Shown: positions 22,550 through 34,186 of the stretch, one piece after another
Position numbering within the stretch: position 1 is the first letter of the stretch
Layout of the letters: each line of letters begins with the position of its first letter
Assembly: GCA_018340375.1 (NCBI GenBank)
Contig: JAFFJZ010000017.1
Location: forward strand, 186,001-250,000
Origin: Gonatopus flavifemur
Taxonomy: Eukaryota > Arthropoda > Insecta > Hymenoptera > Dryinidae
DNA length: 64,000 bases
Direction of reading: 5' to 3'
Translations under genes and position numbers: made by a program
The notes under the pieces: generated by a model
The model's database searches: none
The model's input: only the letters and a program-made list of their open reading frames with translations
What the model was told of the DNA's origin: nothing

Positions 22550-24620
22550 TTTGTATACTATGTAACGTATCCCGAAATTTCCGATATTTCTAAACCCCTA
22601 ACGACATACTATATATATACGTCTCACACATACATATATATACATGTAAATCATACTTCTCGTATGTGTACACGTAAACGTAAGCGTACGAAACGTAAGG
22701 CCCGATACGTGCGCACATGCAAATTTCCATGTAGGTAAACTATCGAACGAAAAATCTCTTTACGAACTCTTTTACCCTCATAGAAAATATCGATATCGAT
22801 ATAACAGTTTTCTTTTACTCTTTTCCTAAAATGACCACTGCAGACAATACAGTTTCCCTACACCCTGTCAAAATTCATGATACCATACGATACCCCACTA
22901 CGAAACGATTCCTCTTCTTGGCCACCGAAGAACAGACAAAGAAAACATGAGACAGAACGAGTCCACTATAATAACCGACTTGACGAAAATTCTTTTAAAA
23001 TCAATATTCACCTACTACAACCCTATAATAAACACTGAACATACCTAAAACAGAGCCTCGTTTCTTCTCAATTTTTTCATATAAACGAATCGACAGACGA
23101 AAGACGACACGACCTACCATAAATAACCCTACCATAAAGGAACGGTATAGACGTATGGTCAACTCTCCTTACAACCGAAGACCTATGTCTTAATTCTCAT
23201 ACCATGTATAAAAACTTCTGTGAATTTTTCATCACAGATATTCAGTTTAGTGAACATTTTTAATAAATACTTCAATATTAAACAATAACTACTATCAACT
23301 TCGAATTATACATGGATGAATTTGTCTTCTAGGAACATGATGTCTCTCTCTATCTCTGTCCTTTTTTCTCTCTTGTCGTTCGATGAGCATAATCGAATAT
23401 GATTTCTTTTGATAAATTTAAAACAACTTTTCATATGAACTCTCTATAAATTCTTCCTGAACTATAGAGAAATCCTTTTCTCTCGTCCTTTTCTAATTTC
23501 TAGTAAATTTTCATAATATTTTCAAACTTCTAATAAATTTCTTCAAACTTTTGGAACTCTTTATGATCTCTTTAACCTATGTGAATTCTTTTCCCGTCTC
23601 TATTCAAATATTGTCGAATTTTTATAAAACACCATATATTCCATGATAACAAATCCCTATCTTGCACAAAATCCTATCGAAGAACTCTTTTTGAGCTCTT
23701 TTCCACCGACAACCTTAAATAGAGTTATTGATCAATTACCCAGATAAATTCAATCAAATAATTCAGCCAATATAGATCTACAAACGAATAATCCCATATA
23801 AATCCTCAAGGAATAAGAATTCGATAAATTTAGTAACTTCGAATATCACTGTCTCTCTCACTCTTGGTTCATTTTCACTTACAGAAACCGATAAAATTCT
23901 GCTATACTGATTTTCTTCCAATTCATTGGATGAATTATGATTCAATAGTCTGAATGAGAATCAAATAGAATACCCTGAATCAATATCATGTTGATATATA
24001 TATATATATATATATATGTATGTCTCTCTCTCTCTTTCTCTCACCCTACGATTTTTACAGATTGGAAAACCTAAAGAAACCTTGGTAAAAGATGATTAAA
24101 TACATAATAAATACCAGTAATTATAAGATCCAACACCCATGGAATCACCCTAGTGAATATATATATATATATAAATGTAAATTCTCATGTAAAAAACCAG
24201 TTCAAACTAACAATTCGAAAAATGTTTCAATATTTCAATTAATCGAACTAATTACATTCACCACAACATAAGACCATACTCTCTTCGTAAATTCCAATTC
24301 AAATCAATGGTTCTATGAAAAATCACAGTTACATCTATATATATATATATATATTCCTGAAATACATAAAAATAAGAAAATTCATCTGAGTCCAACTTTT
24401 CGAACGCTCAACGTAAAGCGAGGGAGGAACGTAGCGCATCGAGGATTTGGACATCAGATAAAATAGTAGATAATTTTCTAGATACCTAAAATATTATAGA
24501 ACAGAAAATTTTTGATTTTGAGTACCACTGAGAGCAAGCTTCTTGAACTCTCATTGGTACAAACAAGAACTATTCCCACCGCGCGACCTTTGACCAATCG
24601 TTGCCCTTGAAGGAAAATCG
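22550..24620. other. G-poor, pyrimidine-rich interior with (TA)n tracts
   Basis: Interior of the hAT-ended element. The plus strand is strikingly poor in G compared with C, with many CTCT/TTCTC words. Simple (TA)n tracts lie at about 23995-24018, 24158-24172 and 24336-24352. No gene is supported. Confidence 0.5.
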
Positions 24621-24730
24621 AGCTCTTTAAATACCGCATGAATTCTTCAATTTTCACCACTCTTTTCTCAAACATTCTTTGAGTCATTACTTTTCTCGAC
24701 AACTTCTCGCTATTCACATAACATCAGTCC
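24620..24730 (+). promoter_or_regulatory. Possible Pol II promoter
   Basis: A TATA-like CTCTTTAAATACC at 24622-24634 lies about 90 bp upstream of an arthropod initiator-like ATCAGTCC (24722). A CCAAT-like word is at 24590. It would drive transcription towards the exon at 25248. Inferred from motifs only. Confidence 0.3.
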
Positions 24731-25247
24731 TTCTTAGGACTTCGACGAAATCGACTACGAACATACAACCACCGTTACTAGACGTCACCGACCTCCAATA
24801 CTACGACAGGACTATCTCCATCTTCGTTACACTCAACGTGGGTCATCCTCACAGACGGACTACGGACGCACGGGTGTGCCATCGCAACCAGTTAGTATTT
24901 CTTCTGAAATACCACCATTATAATCAAACTGCGGTCCTGTGTTAATCAACCGGGACCATTAAGCAGTATACGCATTCGCACGAACGAGATAGTGCCTTCG
25001 AGAGGAAAATTCACCAACAATAAGTGAATTTTCCACAATTCGGTGGGAAAAAGGAATTAAAATTCTTTTCTGAATCAAATCTTGTGCAATAGTTTGTGTT
25101 GTTTTTAAAAGTTTCTTCATTCTTATTAAATTCAAAGTATTTTTTTGTATCAATCAATTTTATTCGCGTGGGAGTTAAATTCAGTTACTTTTCTCTTTTA
25201 TATTTTTCTAATCGTTCTTCTTTTATTTCGTTTCTTTTTTCCATTCA

Positions 25248-25571
25248 GTGAAGATCAAGGTCGAGAGTAAAATCAACGAGGTCAAAAGACGGGTATATTT
25301 CATTAAACAGAGGATCGAGGAACGGAACCTCGATGTTAGGAATTATCGCGCCCCAACCTCTGGACTAGCCTGGAGGAATTTTAAACGCAATGCAGCCCGG
25401 GACGATAAGAATCTTATTCAACTCTCCAAGGAGTTAGAAAATTTATATCTTTTCAAAAACTCTTTGGAAGTTAGAAAAGAGCTCACTTATAAGGAAGATT
25501 GGGATCTCTCCGAAGATCCTCCTCGTAAAGCACTATATGGGGAAAATCACTCGTGCACTTCGTGTAAATAG
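25248..25571 (+). CDS. Unknown exon carried by the hAT-ended element (copy 1)
   Basis: The frame begins right after a strong 3' splice site (long pyrimidine tract, TTTTTTCCATTCAG ending 25247), so it is read as a last exon, not as a GTG-started gene. It encodes about 107 residues: a Lys/Glu/Arg-rich, probably helical first half (KINEVKRRVYFIKQRIEERN), a middle with GLAWRNFKRNAARDDKN, and a C-terminal CTSCK just before TAG. I do not recognise it. It is not a hAT transposase. No upstream exon with an ATG could be fixed; a GTTAGT donor near 24892 is one candidate. An identical exon sits in the second copy. Confidence 0.45.
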   Translation: MKIKVESKINEVKRRVYFIKQRIEERNLDVRNYRAPTSGLAWRNFKRNAARDDKNLIQLSKELENLYLFKNSLEVRKELTYKEDWDLSEDPPRKALYGENHSCTSCK

Positions 25572-26824
25572 TCAATTTAAAACACCAAAACAATTTCTTT
25601 CCCCCACCTTTGTCCAATTCGAAGCATTCGTGCTCATTGCATGAAGTTCTATGGAAGAAGTTGTTCCCTCCTTTTCCATTTCCTATACTCCTTTCGACGG
25701 CAATGAAGTCAACTGAGTCGTCATCTTTCCTCTTCCTAACTCCCTTTTCTTAATAACATAGCAATATATATATATATATATATATATTCAAATTTACCTG
25801 GATAGCGAACGTTGTCAATACATTCATGCTTACAGATTCACGGACTTCTCTTTCTAACATATCTCTCTCTCTCTCTGCCTTTCTTCATACGATACGGTAT
25901 ACGTAGGAATACCCCTCTCTTTCTATATCACTTTCTTTCTCTAATACCTCTCTTTTTAACACTCATCTCTCTCTCTCTCTCTCTCGTTCGTTCAATACAT
26001 ATATTGAAGAGCTCGATTTGCTTCAATAAAACCGTTTAAAGGTCGGAATACAAATAAGGAGAAAATATATAAAATGAATAAGTCACTTTTAATTACTGAG
26101 TAACCCTCAGAGTTAAAGGGATTTTTTCGTTTTTTAATATTTTAGGAAAACCAAATTTACAAATTATCTACTGTTATCGAGTAACCCTCGGAATTTGAAG
26201 ATATTTTGAATTTGATGTTTCCTCCTTCATAAACCCTTAACAATTTGAATATTCACTGAGTAACCCTCAGGAATATCTAAATGAATAATATCCTATTAAT
26301 AACTATATTAATAAAGGTTCAAACCATATAATTGTGGTCATTTTAAGATAAAATATTATGTTAATCAGGTTAATGAACTATCTTTGAATAAATCATTAAG
26401 TATTATATATATATATGAGAGACAATTCATTTCAGCATCCTAACCCTGGTCCTTGTGTAGGCACATCCCTACCTAAAGCGGGGTTACCAAAGGGGTTGTC
26501 AGACTCTGATTTGGCAATTCCTTAAAATATCCGCTCGTTGTAGATAAATCTTGAAGATTTTGACGTAACAACTACAACCACCTTTACTGTTGTTGATAAC
26601 GACGGTTATTTGAAGTTCAAAGTGATTCGAATTGAAATCGTTCAATGTCTCCGATTCAACGATCAAGAACGTTAGTTGATGCGATAAAATCTTGTTTACC
26701 ATAAAAATGTTATAAAAAGCTTGAAAACGAAATTCGCGAATGTTCAAAGATGAGGCCCCTTGGTGAGTGAGGCCCGAGGCTGCAGCCCCCCTAGCCCTCC
26801 CCCCCCCCCCTTGATCCAGGCCTG
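25572..26824. other. Right part of hAT-ended element
   Basis: Holds (TA)n at 25763-25788, (CT)n tracts, an AATAAAA polyadenylation-like signal at 26026, three GAGTAACCCTC hairpin motifs (26096, 26176, 26257) and the C-rich hAT terminus. Confidence 0.5.
26094..26273. repeat. Three short hairpins, loop TAACC
   Basis: CTGAGTAACCCTCAG, TCGAGTAACCCTCGG and CTGAGTAACCCTCAG occur about 80 bp apart. The stems differ as a paired change (TGAG/CTCA versus CGAG/CTCG) around a constant TAACC loop. Confidence 0.55.
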
Positions 26825-26832
26825 CACATAAC

Positions 26833-27332
26833 CCAAAAGGTAAGCATGTAAATTCAAATATACTACCCTTGAATTTGAATCTTAAAAATTTTCTAGAACT
26901 CTCATGTATTGGGATAGCTAAATAAGCATCCTCCAATTCAATCGATGCCATAAAATACTTCAGTTCTATTAATTCAACGACTACTCGTAAGTCTTCTAAT
27001 TCAAAGTGATCAGTCGATATAAATTCATTCAAATATTTCAGATTTGAAATAAATCTGTGTGATCCATCTTTCTTTTCTACTAAAGAATATGGCGAAATTG
27101 TTTGCCCCACTTGATAATTACACCTTTCGATAGCACATTTTTCAATTAACTGATTCATTACACATTCTAAATCTTCCACTTCTTGTTTCGATTTATTCAC
27201 TTCTACGATTTCTCTTTGGATCATTTTCTTTACAAATTTAATTCTGTAACCTTCTATACAGTTTGATATAAACTGATCACAAGTTATTTCTCCCCAAACT
27301 TCCGTAAAAAACCTTAACCTCCCTGCTATCAT
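26833..27332 (-). pseudogene. DIRS reverse transcriptase, N-half (copy 1)
   Basis: From ATG 27332 the minus-strand frame shows RT motifs PYSLVEKKDGSHRF, FELEDLRVVVELI, MASIELEDAYLAIPI and FTCLPFGLC, then runs into the hAT-ended element. The frame is open a little upstream of the ATG (QQKKLDVG), overlapping the end of Gag in another frame. Its continuation is at 20964. Confidence 0.85.
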
Positions 27333-27340
27333 ACCTACAT

Positions 27341-28617
27341 CTAATTTCTTCTGCTGTTTTCTCTCGAATTCTTGGGTGCGTTCTGGCCTCTACTCGATGT
27401 CCTCCTTGGTTTGAAAAACACTCCTCGACAATTTTGATTCATTTGTTTGTATCCCGCCTGCCAAGATGATTCTCTTCCTAACGACAGGTTCTTCCAGTTG
27501 AAATGACCTTTAGAAGTACCTGGTGGTGATCTTCCTGGCGTAACTTGAGCTTTCAAGATCTGAGGCATTTTGGACAACACCTTTATTTCTTTTATTCTTT
27601 CTGCAAGATCCTTGCCAAAGACCCATTCGTCTGGCTTAGAGTTATCAAGGATCTCTTTGATCCTCTTATCCATCGCTGGAACTACATGAGCCTTCCTTGT
27701 CGACAACTGTTTAAAATGTGCCACAGACAATAATTTTCCTGCATCGCAGAGTCTTTGTAGTAATGCCAGCTTATCTATTTCTTCCTCACTATTTTCCAAT
27801 ATCATCGATATCCCAGCACCCAGACTAGTCATTGCTGACGCAATCAAATTTTGAGACTCCATGAAGAATTTATCCTTACGTATCAGAACCTCATTCATCA
27901 TGGCTTTTATCTCCGAATTCATCTTAGGTGCCTTCAAGAAATCCAACACTTCATATTTCTCCAGTAGTTCACTCAAATCCGATTTAGGCAAACCCTCCTT
28001 GATCCAAATCTCCCATCGACTCTGCAATGATGTATGTACTTTGTTCCCATCGCACCAGATTCACTTGGGTCCCTTCCCAAAACCTCTATAATTTGCTCAC
28101 CTAGAATGTCAAAAACTTCCTTTTTACCCTCTAAAATTGCAGCAACATTCTGGCCCTGCTCCAACATTTCTCTGTTTGGGTCTATATTTTCCTCGTTGCC
28201 CTCCAATATGTCATTTCCTGACAAACATATATTCATAATAAAATCAAGTCTATCAGGTCTATTATTTTCATATGCCTAACCTCTAGGATTAGTTCATGAA
28301 CATATAGAATTTGAATAATGATTTCGATAACCCTGAAAATTTGATATTCCAGTAAACCTTCTAGACCGAATTAAACTATTATTAATATTATCATCTGCCT
28401 AACCTCGAGGGTTAGTTCATGACTGTTTCTTTTTTTTTTCACTTACCAGCCTCCTCTCTTTCTATCATATCTTCTGTATTTCTGCAATCTCTTGCACATT
28501 ATTCTTTTCCTCCTGTCTGTTAATCTTGTTTTCTAACTTTTGCAATCTTTCTAAAATTATAGCTATCGGATCTACTTCCTCTATCTTTCTCTTCTTTGGT
28601 GGATTTTCCGCTTCCAT
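27341..28617 (-). pseudogene. DIRS Gag with intron-like interruption (copy 1)
   Basis: A first part starts at ATG 28617 with ENPPKKRKIEEVD (basic NLS-like patch) and a short coiled-coil-like run, closing at 28465. A GTAAGTG donor at 28446 and a TTTGTCAG acceptor near 28218 bound a possible intron of about 230 bp. The second part (28217-27341) shifts frame once near 28030. It then has EGLPKSDLSELLEKYE, a helical middle and a basic Arg/Ser/Gly-rich tail (RTSSRGQNAPKNSREN). Placement before the RT and the basic tail support Gag. Confidence 0.65.
28265..28415. repeat. Two CTAACCTC-hairpins in the Gag intron
   Basis: GCCTAACCTCTAGGATTAG (about 28274) and GCCTAACCTCGAGGGTTAG (about 28397), both followed by TTCATGA, are near-palindromes 125 bp apart inside the inferred intron. 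Confidence 0.5.
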
Positions 28618-29010
28618 TGCACCAAAAATATATTTTTCTTCCCCCGACGAACTCAATGCGTGTGACAATCTTCGCACAACGAAAAACAATGAAGAGGGAA
28701 GGAAACCGGGAATAACAGCTGAAAGGAGATTTCTTGAACTCTGAACGTTGTGACATCTAGCGGGACGAGGGCGTACTACCATGTAATCTCGAAGGACGGG
28801 ACTTGAAGTATAATATTCATTTTCCCAACAATAAAATGCCGAAGAACGTAAAAAATGAAGCATATGCCTAAAAATATCGTAGGGATTGGGAACGAGAAGA
28901 GGAATTTAAAGGTATGTATTCACTTCATCATAATAGATCGAGACAACTCCTAACCTTTTACAACAAATGATTCAAGATAACACCAATTCTGTGAAAATTT
29001 TTTGAACATC

Positions 29011-29296
29011 CCCAGATAACACACGAAGAATTTTTTTTCAAGAGCAAATATAGAACTCTTCAAGAACTCTTTTCGAACTAATGAATTCATATAGAACTCT
29101 GGAGGAGTTCAATGTGTCGGACATTAACAAGTTCTTTGAGAATACTCGAACAATACTTCTGACATTCTCAAAGAGCTTGTTAATGTGCGACAGATTAAAC
29201 TCCTCCAGAACTCTATATGAATTCATTAGTATGGAAAGAATTCTTGAAGAGTTCTATTCTTGCTCTTGAAAAAGACTTCTCCGTGTGTTATCTGGG
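29011..29296. mobile_element. 286-bp fold-back MITE, CCCAGATAACACACG ends (copy 1)
   Basis: The element is almost a full palindrome; both halves carry AACTCTTCAAGAACTC-like and ATTCATATAGAACTCT-like words. That is why mirror-image open frames appear on both strands. No target duplication was recognised. Confidence 0.8.
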
Positions 29297-30504
29297 TTGG
29301 TTCTTAAGCTGTAATTCCATGCAAGTGACGAGCGACGAGCGATACCTTAGATAAAGGGAGAGGTCTCACATTACCTCTTTTTTTAGCTAATGTATCGCTA
29401 AAAGCTAAACCTTCTTTAGCTTTGCAAGAAATTACAACTTTAGAATATCTCAATGTTTGTAAAACATTTTAGTTTTTGTTATTCTCAGATTATTTCATGC
29501 AAATTTTCTCGTACTTAGCACGCGAGAATCATGATCTAAAGGAAAAATAATTGAATTGTAGATTATTCCTGTGGAAGTTAGTTACTCATTGAATCATAGT
29601 AACTTTGATGAATATTCCACACAATGTATTCAAGAGGCTCATTTTTAAGTCGTCAACTGATGTCAATAGAATATTAGAAAAATTCACATCATTAACAATA
29701 CAGTAATTGTTCACATGTATCATTTTATTTTCAAATTTATACATATAGTTTGGTTTTTTAATTCATTAGGATGGCTGACTGCTTCGTCAACGGATTCAAC
29801 CTAGGGTTATTGCAAGTATTGCAAAAGCGATATCGAGGCGCACAAAAAAGATCTCCTTATCCACGCGGAAACTAAAAAACAGCAAAACTTGTTGAGAGAA
29901 TCAATCAGAGTGGCCACAGACCGGGAAAACCGGGAATTATCAGAGAATTGTATTTTACCGGGAATTACCAGGGAAAGTTCAGGAAATCTTCCAAGTGATC
30001 AGCGAATTTTTCATTTTCATAGAAATCTTATGTTAAACGTTCTACTTTGATGATTTTTTTCATATAAGGGTCAGAATTTCTAAAATCAGCTCGAATTGAA
30101 TTTTGATTCTCATAATTCAATGAAATGTACCAAAAATGATATTGATATGAGCTCTTTATGTTAGAAATGAGTCTACCAAATGATTTAGTAAAATATTTTT
30201 TTTATTATAAAAATAGGAAACTTGATTTACACTCAGTCCCCATGCGAACTAACTGGGAATTTACAGAAGGGTACTCACTAGAAGAATGGGGGATATATTG
30301 ATTCTTCATATACAACCTGTATCCTGAACAGAAAACTTGCAATAAAATTCCGACATGTTGCGAGGACTAACTACCCTAACCGCACAATGTGTCTCTGGGA
30401 CGTTTTCTGAACGTTCAGAAAACCTCTCCTACGTTCTATAAACCTTCCATAAACGTTCCAGTGGCACGTTGTGCTGTCTGGGTACAATTCGTAACAGCGG
30501 AAAA

Positions 30505-30728
30505 AGTATCCGGAAAGAAATGTTACATTACAAATTACTATATTGCTAGAAAGTACGAGACAGACTTTCCTTCATGATGACATTTACTCCAGTACTTTCT
30601 GAAAAATTACTATATCCGATAGTAGAATATGCAAGGATCCTTCTGTATTATACTATCAGATACAGTAATTTTTCAGAGAGTACCGGAGTAAATGTCGGTG
30701 TGTTCATAATATAACATTTCTCTCAGTG
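30505..30728. repeat. Fold-back inside the 3.5-kb element
   Basis: Strong inner arms (30579-30624 and 30650-30696) share GACATTTACTCC and TGAAAAATTAC. The right outer end reads CACTGAGAGAAATG inwards, tying it to the CACTGAG family. Confidence 0.65.
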
Positions 30729-32594
30729 TATAACTTCGTTTTAAAACCACATCCCTTCGTTTCAATGAATTAATGAGTTCAATCGATGTATGTATTTTTT
30801 TATTTGACTCAACATTTTTTTCAAAACGACATTCAAACAAAGAGAAACGTCTAAAATTCTCAAAAATATAAACATCTGAATAATTTCAATCCACAGAATA
30901 CTTTTCTACAGAAATATGTTTAGGAATCGGAAACTATCTTTGAGATCCGAATTCAAAGCAGTGAATAAGATTATTCCTTTTCATTGTCATGAAAGGTGTT
31001 TTTATATCGACTGAAATTGTTATTGTTCCTGAAAACATTTGATAACTCAAAAAACGATGCTGAAATTAGCTCGAGGATGTAGCTCAAGTACAGGGCCGTG
31101 ACATGACGGAGTAATATGAATTTTAAACTCCTGCTTATGAACACAAAAATCGGGCTACTTTCTCGGACTAATTTCAGCATCATTTCAAAAATTGTTATAT
31201 TTCTCCCCTCCTGATTCGCTTGAAAATAGAAAATAATAAGTACCTGCATTTTCTTTACAACTGGAATGAGATGCAAGTATTGATTATTTTTCATTTTATT
31301 CACTCCTACCTGAAAGAGATAGACACAGAAATTTAGGATCTATTAATATCTGTATAGAGAGAAATGAATGCCGTTGAGCTGTACTCTGAAAAAAAAACAC
31401 TACTTCATATAAAAAAACCGTTTCTTCCAATAGAGACAGAGGTATATCCTCCCAATTTCATGTATATTTTATTGTATCGGTGACCATTTAATCGAATCGA
31501 TAAAGCATATTTTGGAACAAAGAAATGTACATTTAAATGAGAGAAATATTTCCTTTCCACTATTGGAAAGAATGATTTTTTTGTCTAAAGTAATTTTCTC
31601 TCACAAGTTTAGAATGAGATATTGAAAGCGAAAAACCTACCAGACAGCGCAAGAGTACTTAAAGAATTCAGAAGGATTCATTTGGCGTTTTTGAATGGTC
31701 CCCGTTATGTCTGCACCCAATGAACGCTTTGAGAATTTATTCCATTCAAAATTCAAACTGAATTTTCGATGAATTCTCTTTGAATATATGAGTTCATAAG
31801 CTGTTGATTTGGTGCAGCCATTAACGGAAGTTCATATGGAATTATAGCGTGCTGTTTGGACCTGTATGTTGAAATGAATGTTAATCGTTCAGCACATGAT
31901 TCTCCAATTGACTATGTATAATATGATATCCGCAAAAAATACTGAGAAAGTTGAATTGTTTTTCATTTGGATTATTCTAGATCCAATCACTGATTTGTTT
32001 CCAATCAATAATTAGAACTTGAAGAGCATATATCATTCAAGTTACACTGGGAAAAATATTTATTTATCCTCTCTTCGTAAAATTTATTTTTAGAAATCAA
32101 GTATTCAATTTGATACAGAAATTGATGATGTGTGGGGACTGAGTTCTTTATTTAGAAGATGAATTCATTTAGGGCAAGCATTATTATTTGATTTAATTGA
32201 ATATTTCATCAATCCCCAAAAATTTACTAAGGAGAGAAGAAACATAAACTATTTATTTGGCGAGAAGGAATTTTTTCAGTGGATTTTAATATGGATACAT
32301 ATTCAAAACGATAATTACCAATGTTCAGTTTTATTCCAAATTTCATATAAAGAAATAGAAGAGCCTTCGAATCAATTGTAGAATTCAAAGAAATCGTTTC
32401 TTCCGTCATAATTAGTGACATTAGAAAACTAAACTCAGGGCATTAATGAGTACAAATGTGTATCACAGATTGATAAGGATTTGATGAAATATTTTCTGTG
32501 ATGAATTAATAGACTTGTTCTGATCAAAGAATCTTTCTGTCAGTATGATATTTTCCTTGGTCCCCTTGAAATAATATTTTTTTCGTAGTACCTA

Positions 32595-32823
32595 CACTGT
32601 AAAAAATATTCGTGAATTTCCAAGCAGAAAAGTATGGTGAAAAACTTACAGATTGGTAAATTTTCAAATTGTTTGGAAACTCACAAATTTCCTGTAAATT
32701 TCCAAACAATTTTCGTGATTTCCTAGAAAAGATTTGTCAATTGACAAAAATATGTTTGTGAACTTACCAAAAAATGTTAGGTAAAAAACTTCCAAACCTT
32801 TTTTTGGAAGTTTTTTTACAGGG
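32595..32823. mobile_element. 229-bp MITE, CACTGTAAAAAA ends, TA duplication
   Basis: Left CACTGTAAAAAATATTC and right TTTTTTTACAGGG are imperfect inverted ends flanked by TA on both sides. The interior is rich in TTTCCAA/TTACCAAA words. Confidence 0.55.
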
Positions 32824-34186
32824 TATATGCGTAATATCTCCATGAATTAGCTTTCATTGATAATGGTTTACTTGCAACAATTATATAATTATCTCAAATA
32901 TAAGTCTCTACAGTTCCACCCGAATCGAACCAATTCTTATATGGAAACCGAATAATCTTTCACTTCAAGAAATCTATTGCTATTCATATCCTGTGTTTCA
33001 TTAATTCAAGCAAAGACATTATAACATCGAAGATCTTGTGACGGATATTTGCATTTTTTCAAAAATGATGTCTTCTGATTTTCTTCATCAACATCATGTC
33101 ATAATATTTCGATTCCCGATTCTGGGGTAGTGGAATATTGTATACAGTCTCTATTGTATTGTACTGTATTTTTTGAACTATAGTTCAATTTTATTCATCA
33201 TTAATTAAATGGATAATATGATTTCTTGATGGGAAACATAAGAGGGATGTCGTATTTTTACTCTAGAACTGGAGAAAGACTCAGTGTACTTAAATGAGCC
33301 CAGATTATAGTGAATAACTTGCAAAAAAAGTTGAATACCGAAATAAATATCAGGGAAAAATGTGCGAATAGTCCTGGAAAACCTGGAAGTATCAGGGAAT
33401 TTCGTCAGCCTTTTTTTGTGGTCACCCTGATCAATAGAAATTGCTGCAACACCAAAAATCACATTGTTGGCAAAACAAACGATTAGTGAGAAAAGAAAAA
33501 TAGCGGAGCTGAAACTTGCAGCATTTGTAGCTGAGCATTGTTCGATCATTTCTATTGATCATCTAGGCTAAATAGTTAAAGATTTAGATACCATATCAGA
33601 AACTTTAAAAGACATAGAATTACATAGAACCAAATGTACAGCACTCATGAAGAATGTTATAGCTCCATGCATGTTGACAAATTTGATCAATGATATACGA
33701 GAGGAATATTATTCAGCCATATTTGATGAAAGTACCACTATTGCCCATACAGCACTCAAAATTCCAGTTGCGTATCAGGAACATATCATTGTTACAATTT
33801 CAACTGAAATGTATCATATATGTGTCTGATACCAACCTCAATATTCCCGTTAGATATTAGGAACATATCATTGTTATATTCCATACACAATAGAACGGAT
33901 ATGTTTCCGATCACTGGATTTTGATATGCCATCTTCTGATTCCACAACTGAAATATAACAGAAAAGTATTGAGAATATGGAACTTGAAACGTAACAGTTG
34001 TGCATTTGATGATCATCAGATCAATACAAAAATATATACTAATGGATTCGTTGCCACGCTGCGACTGCGCATGACGACGCCATCACATACATCAAGATCG
34101 CGGAGCGTGCAGTCGCAGTCGTGCAGTCGTTCGTTTCGTACAGAAGAGTCAATCCGTACATTTCAAACTCAGGAAATCACGTACTG

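Larger units (their letters stand above)
20973..26824. mobile_element. 5.85-kb hAT-ended element (copy 1)
   Basis: Ends read CAGGACCGGATTGGAGG and, inwards from the right, CAGGCCTGGATCAAGG, with C/G-rich subterminal runs typical of hAT elements. An 8-bp direct repeat CACATAAC (20965-20972, 26825-26832) flanks it inside the DIRS RT gene. No hAT transposase domain (BED finger, dimerisation region) is visible inside. One spliced-looking exon of unknown function is at 25248-25571. Confidence 0.85.
11407..28617 (-). mobile_element. DIRS-type retroelement, split by two insertions
   Basis: Read on the minus strand, the pieces follow the DIRS order: Gag (28617-27341), RT N-half (27332-26833), RT C-half (20964-20650), RNase H/methyltransferase (13413-12324), tyrosine recombinase (12354-11407). 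The gaps are filled by a hAT-ended element (20973-26824) and a BEL element (13415-20649). The terminal inverted repeats and internal complementary region of DIRS were not identified, so the outer limits are those of the coding parts. Confidence 0.8.
29906..33429. mobile_element. 3.5-kb element with CAGRGTGRCCAC ends, 6-bp TSD (copy 1)
   Basis: Left end CAGAGTGGCCACAGACCGGG, right end (inwards) CAGGGTGACCACAAAAAAAG, both followed by GGGAA/CCAGG-rich subterminal text. ATCAAT flanks it (29900-29905, 33430-33435). Deleting the element and one ATCAAT restores the hAT-A reading frame, which confirms the 6-bp duplication. No transposase is visible, so it is probably non-autonomous; IS3EU/Dada-like groups use 6-bp duplications, but this class is not assigned. 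Confidence 0.8.
29770..33743 (+). pseudogene. hAT-A transposase, N-half, interrupted (copy 1)
   Basis: After an ATTCATTAG acceptor-like site, 29770-29905 encodes a BED-like finger region (WLTASSTDST, stop TAG 29802, GYCKYCKSDIEAH). It is cut by the element at 29906-33429. Coding resumes in the same frame at 33436 (AELKLAAFVAEHCS, ELHRTKCTALMKNVIAP, SAIFDEST), with a stop at about 33569. It ends at the CCCATACAGC terminus at 33744. These are hAT-superfamily transposase motifs of the insect type with a BED finger followed by FVAEHCS and DEST. The C-half is at 62999-63983. Confidence 0.75.

Noticed and set aside
26499..26824. C-terminal extension of the DIRS RT frame (continuing after FGLC)
   Set aside because: This part is read-through into the hAT terminus beyond the 8-bp target duplication.
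29038..29269. Two mirror-image 62-residue open frames on opposite strands (also 46113-46344)
   Set aside because: They are a by-product of a near-perfect palindrome with no stop codons in one frame; no gene context.
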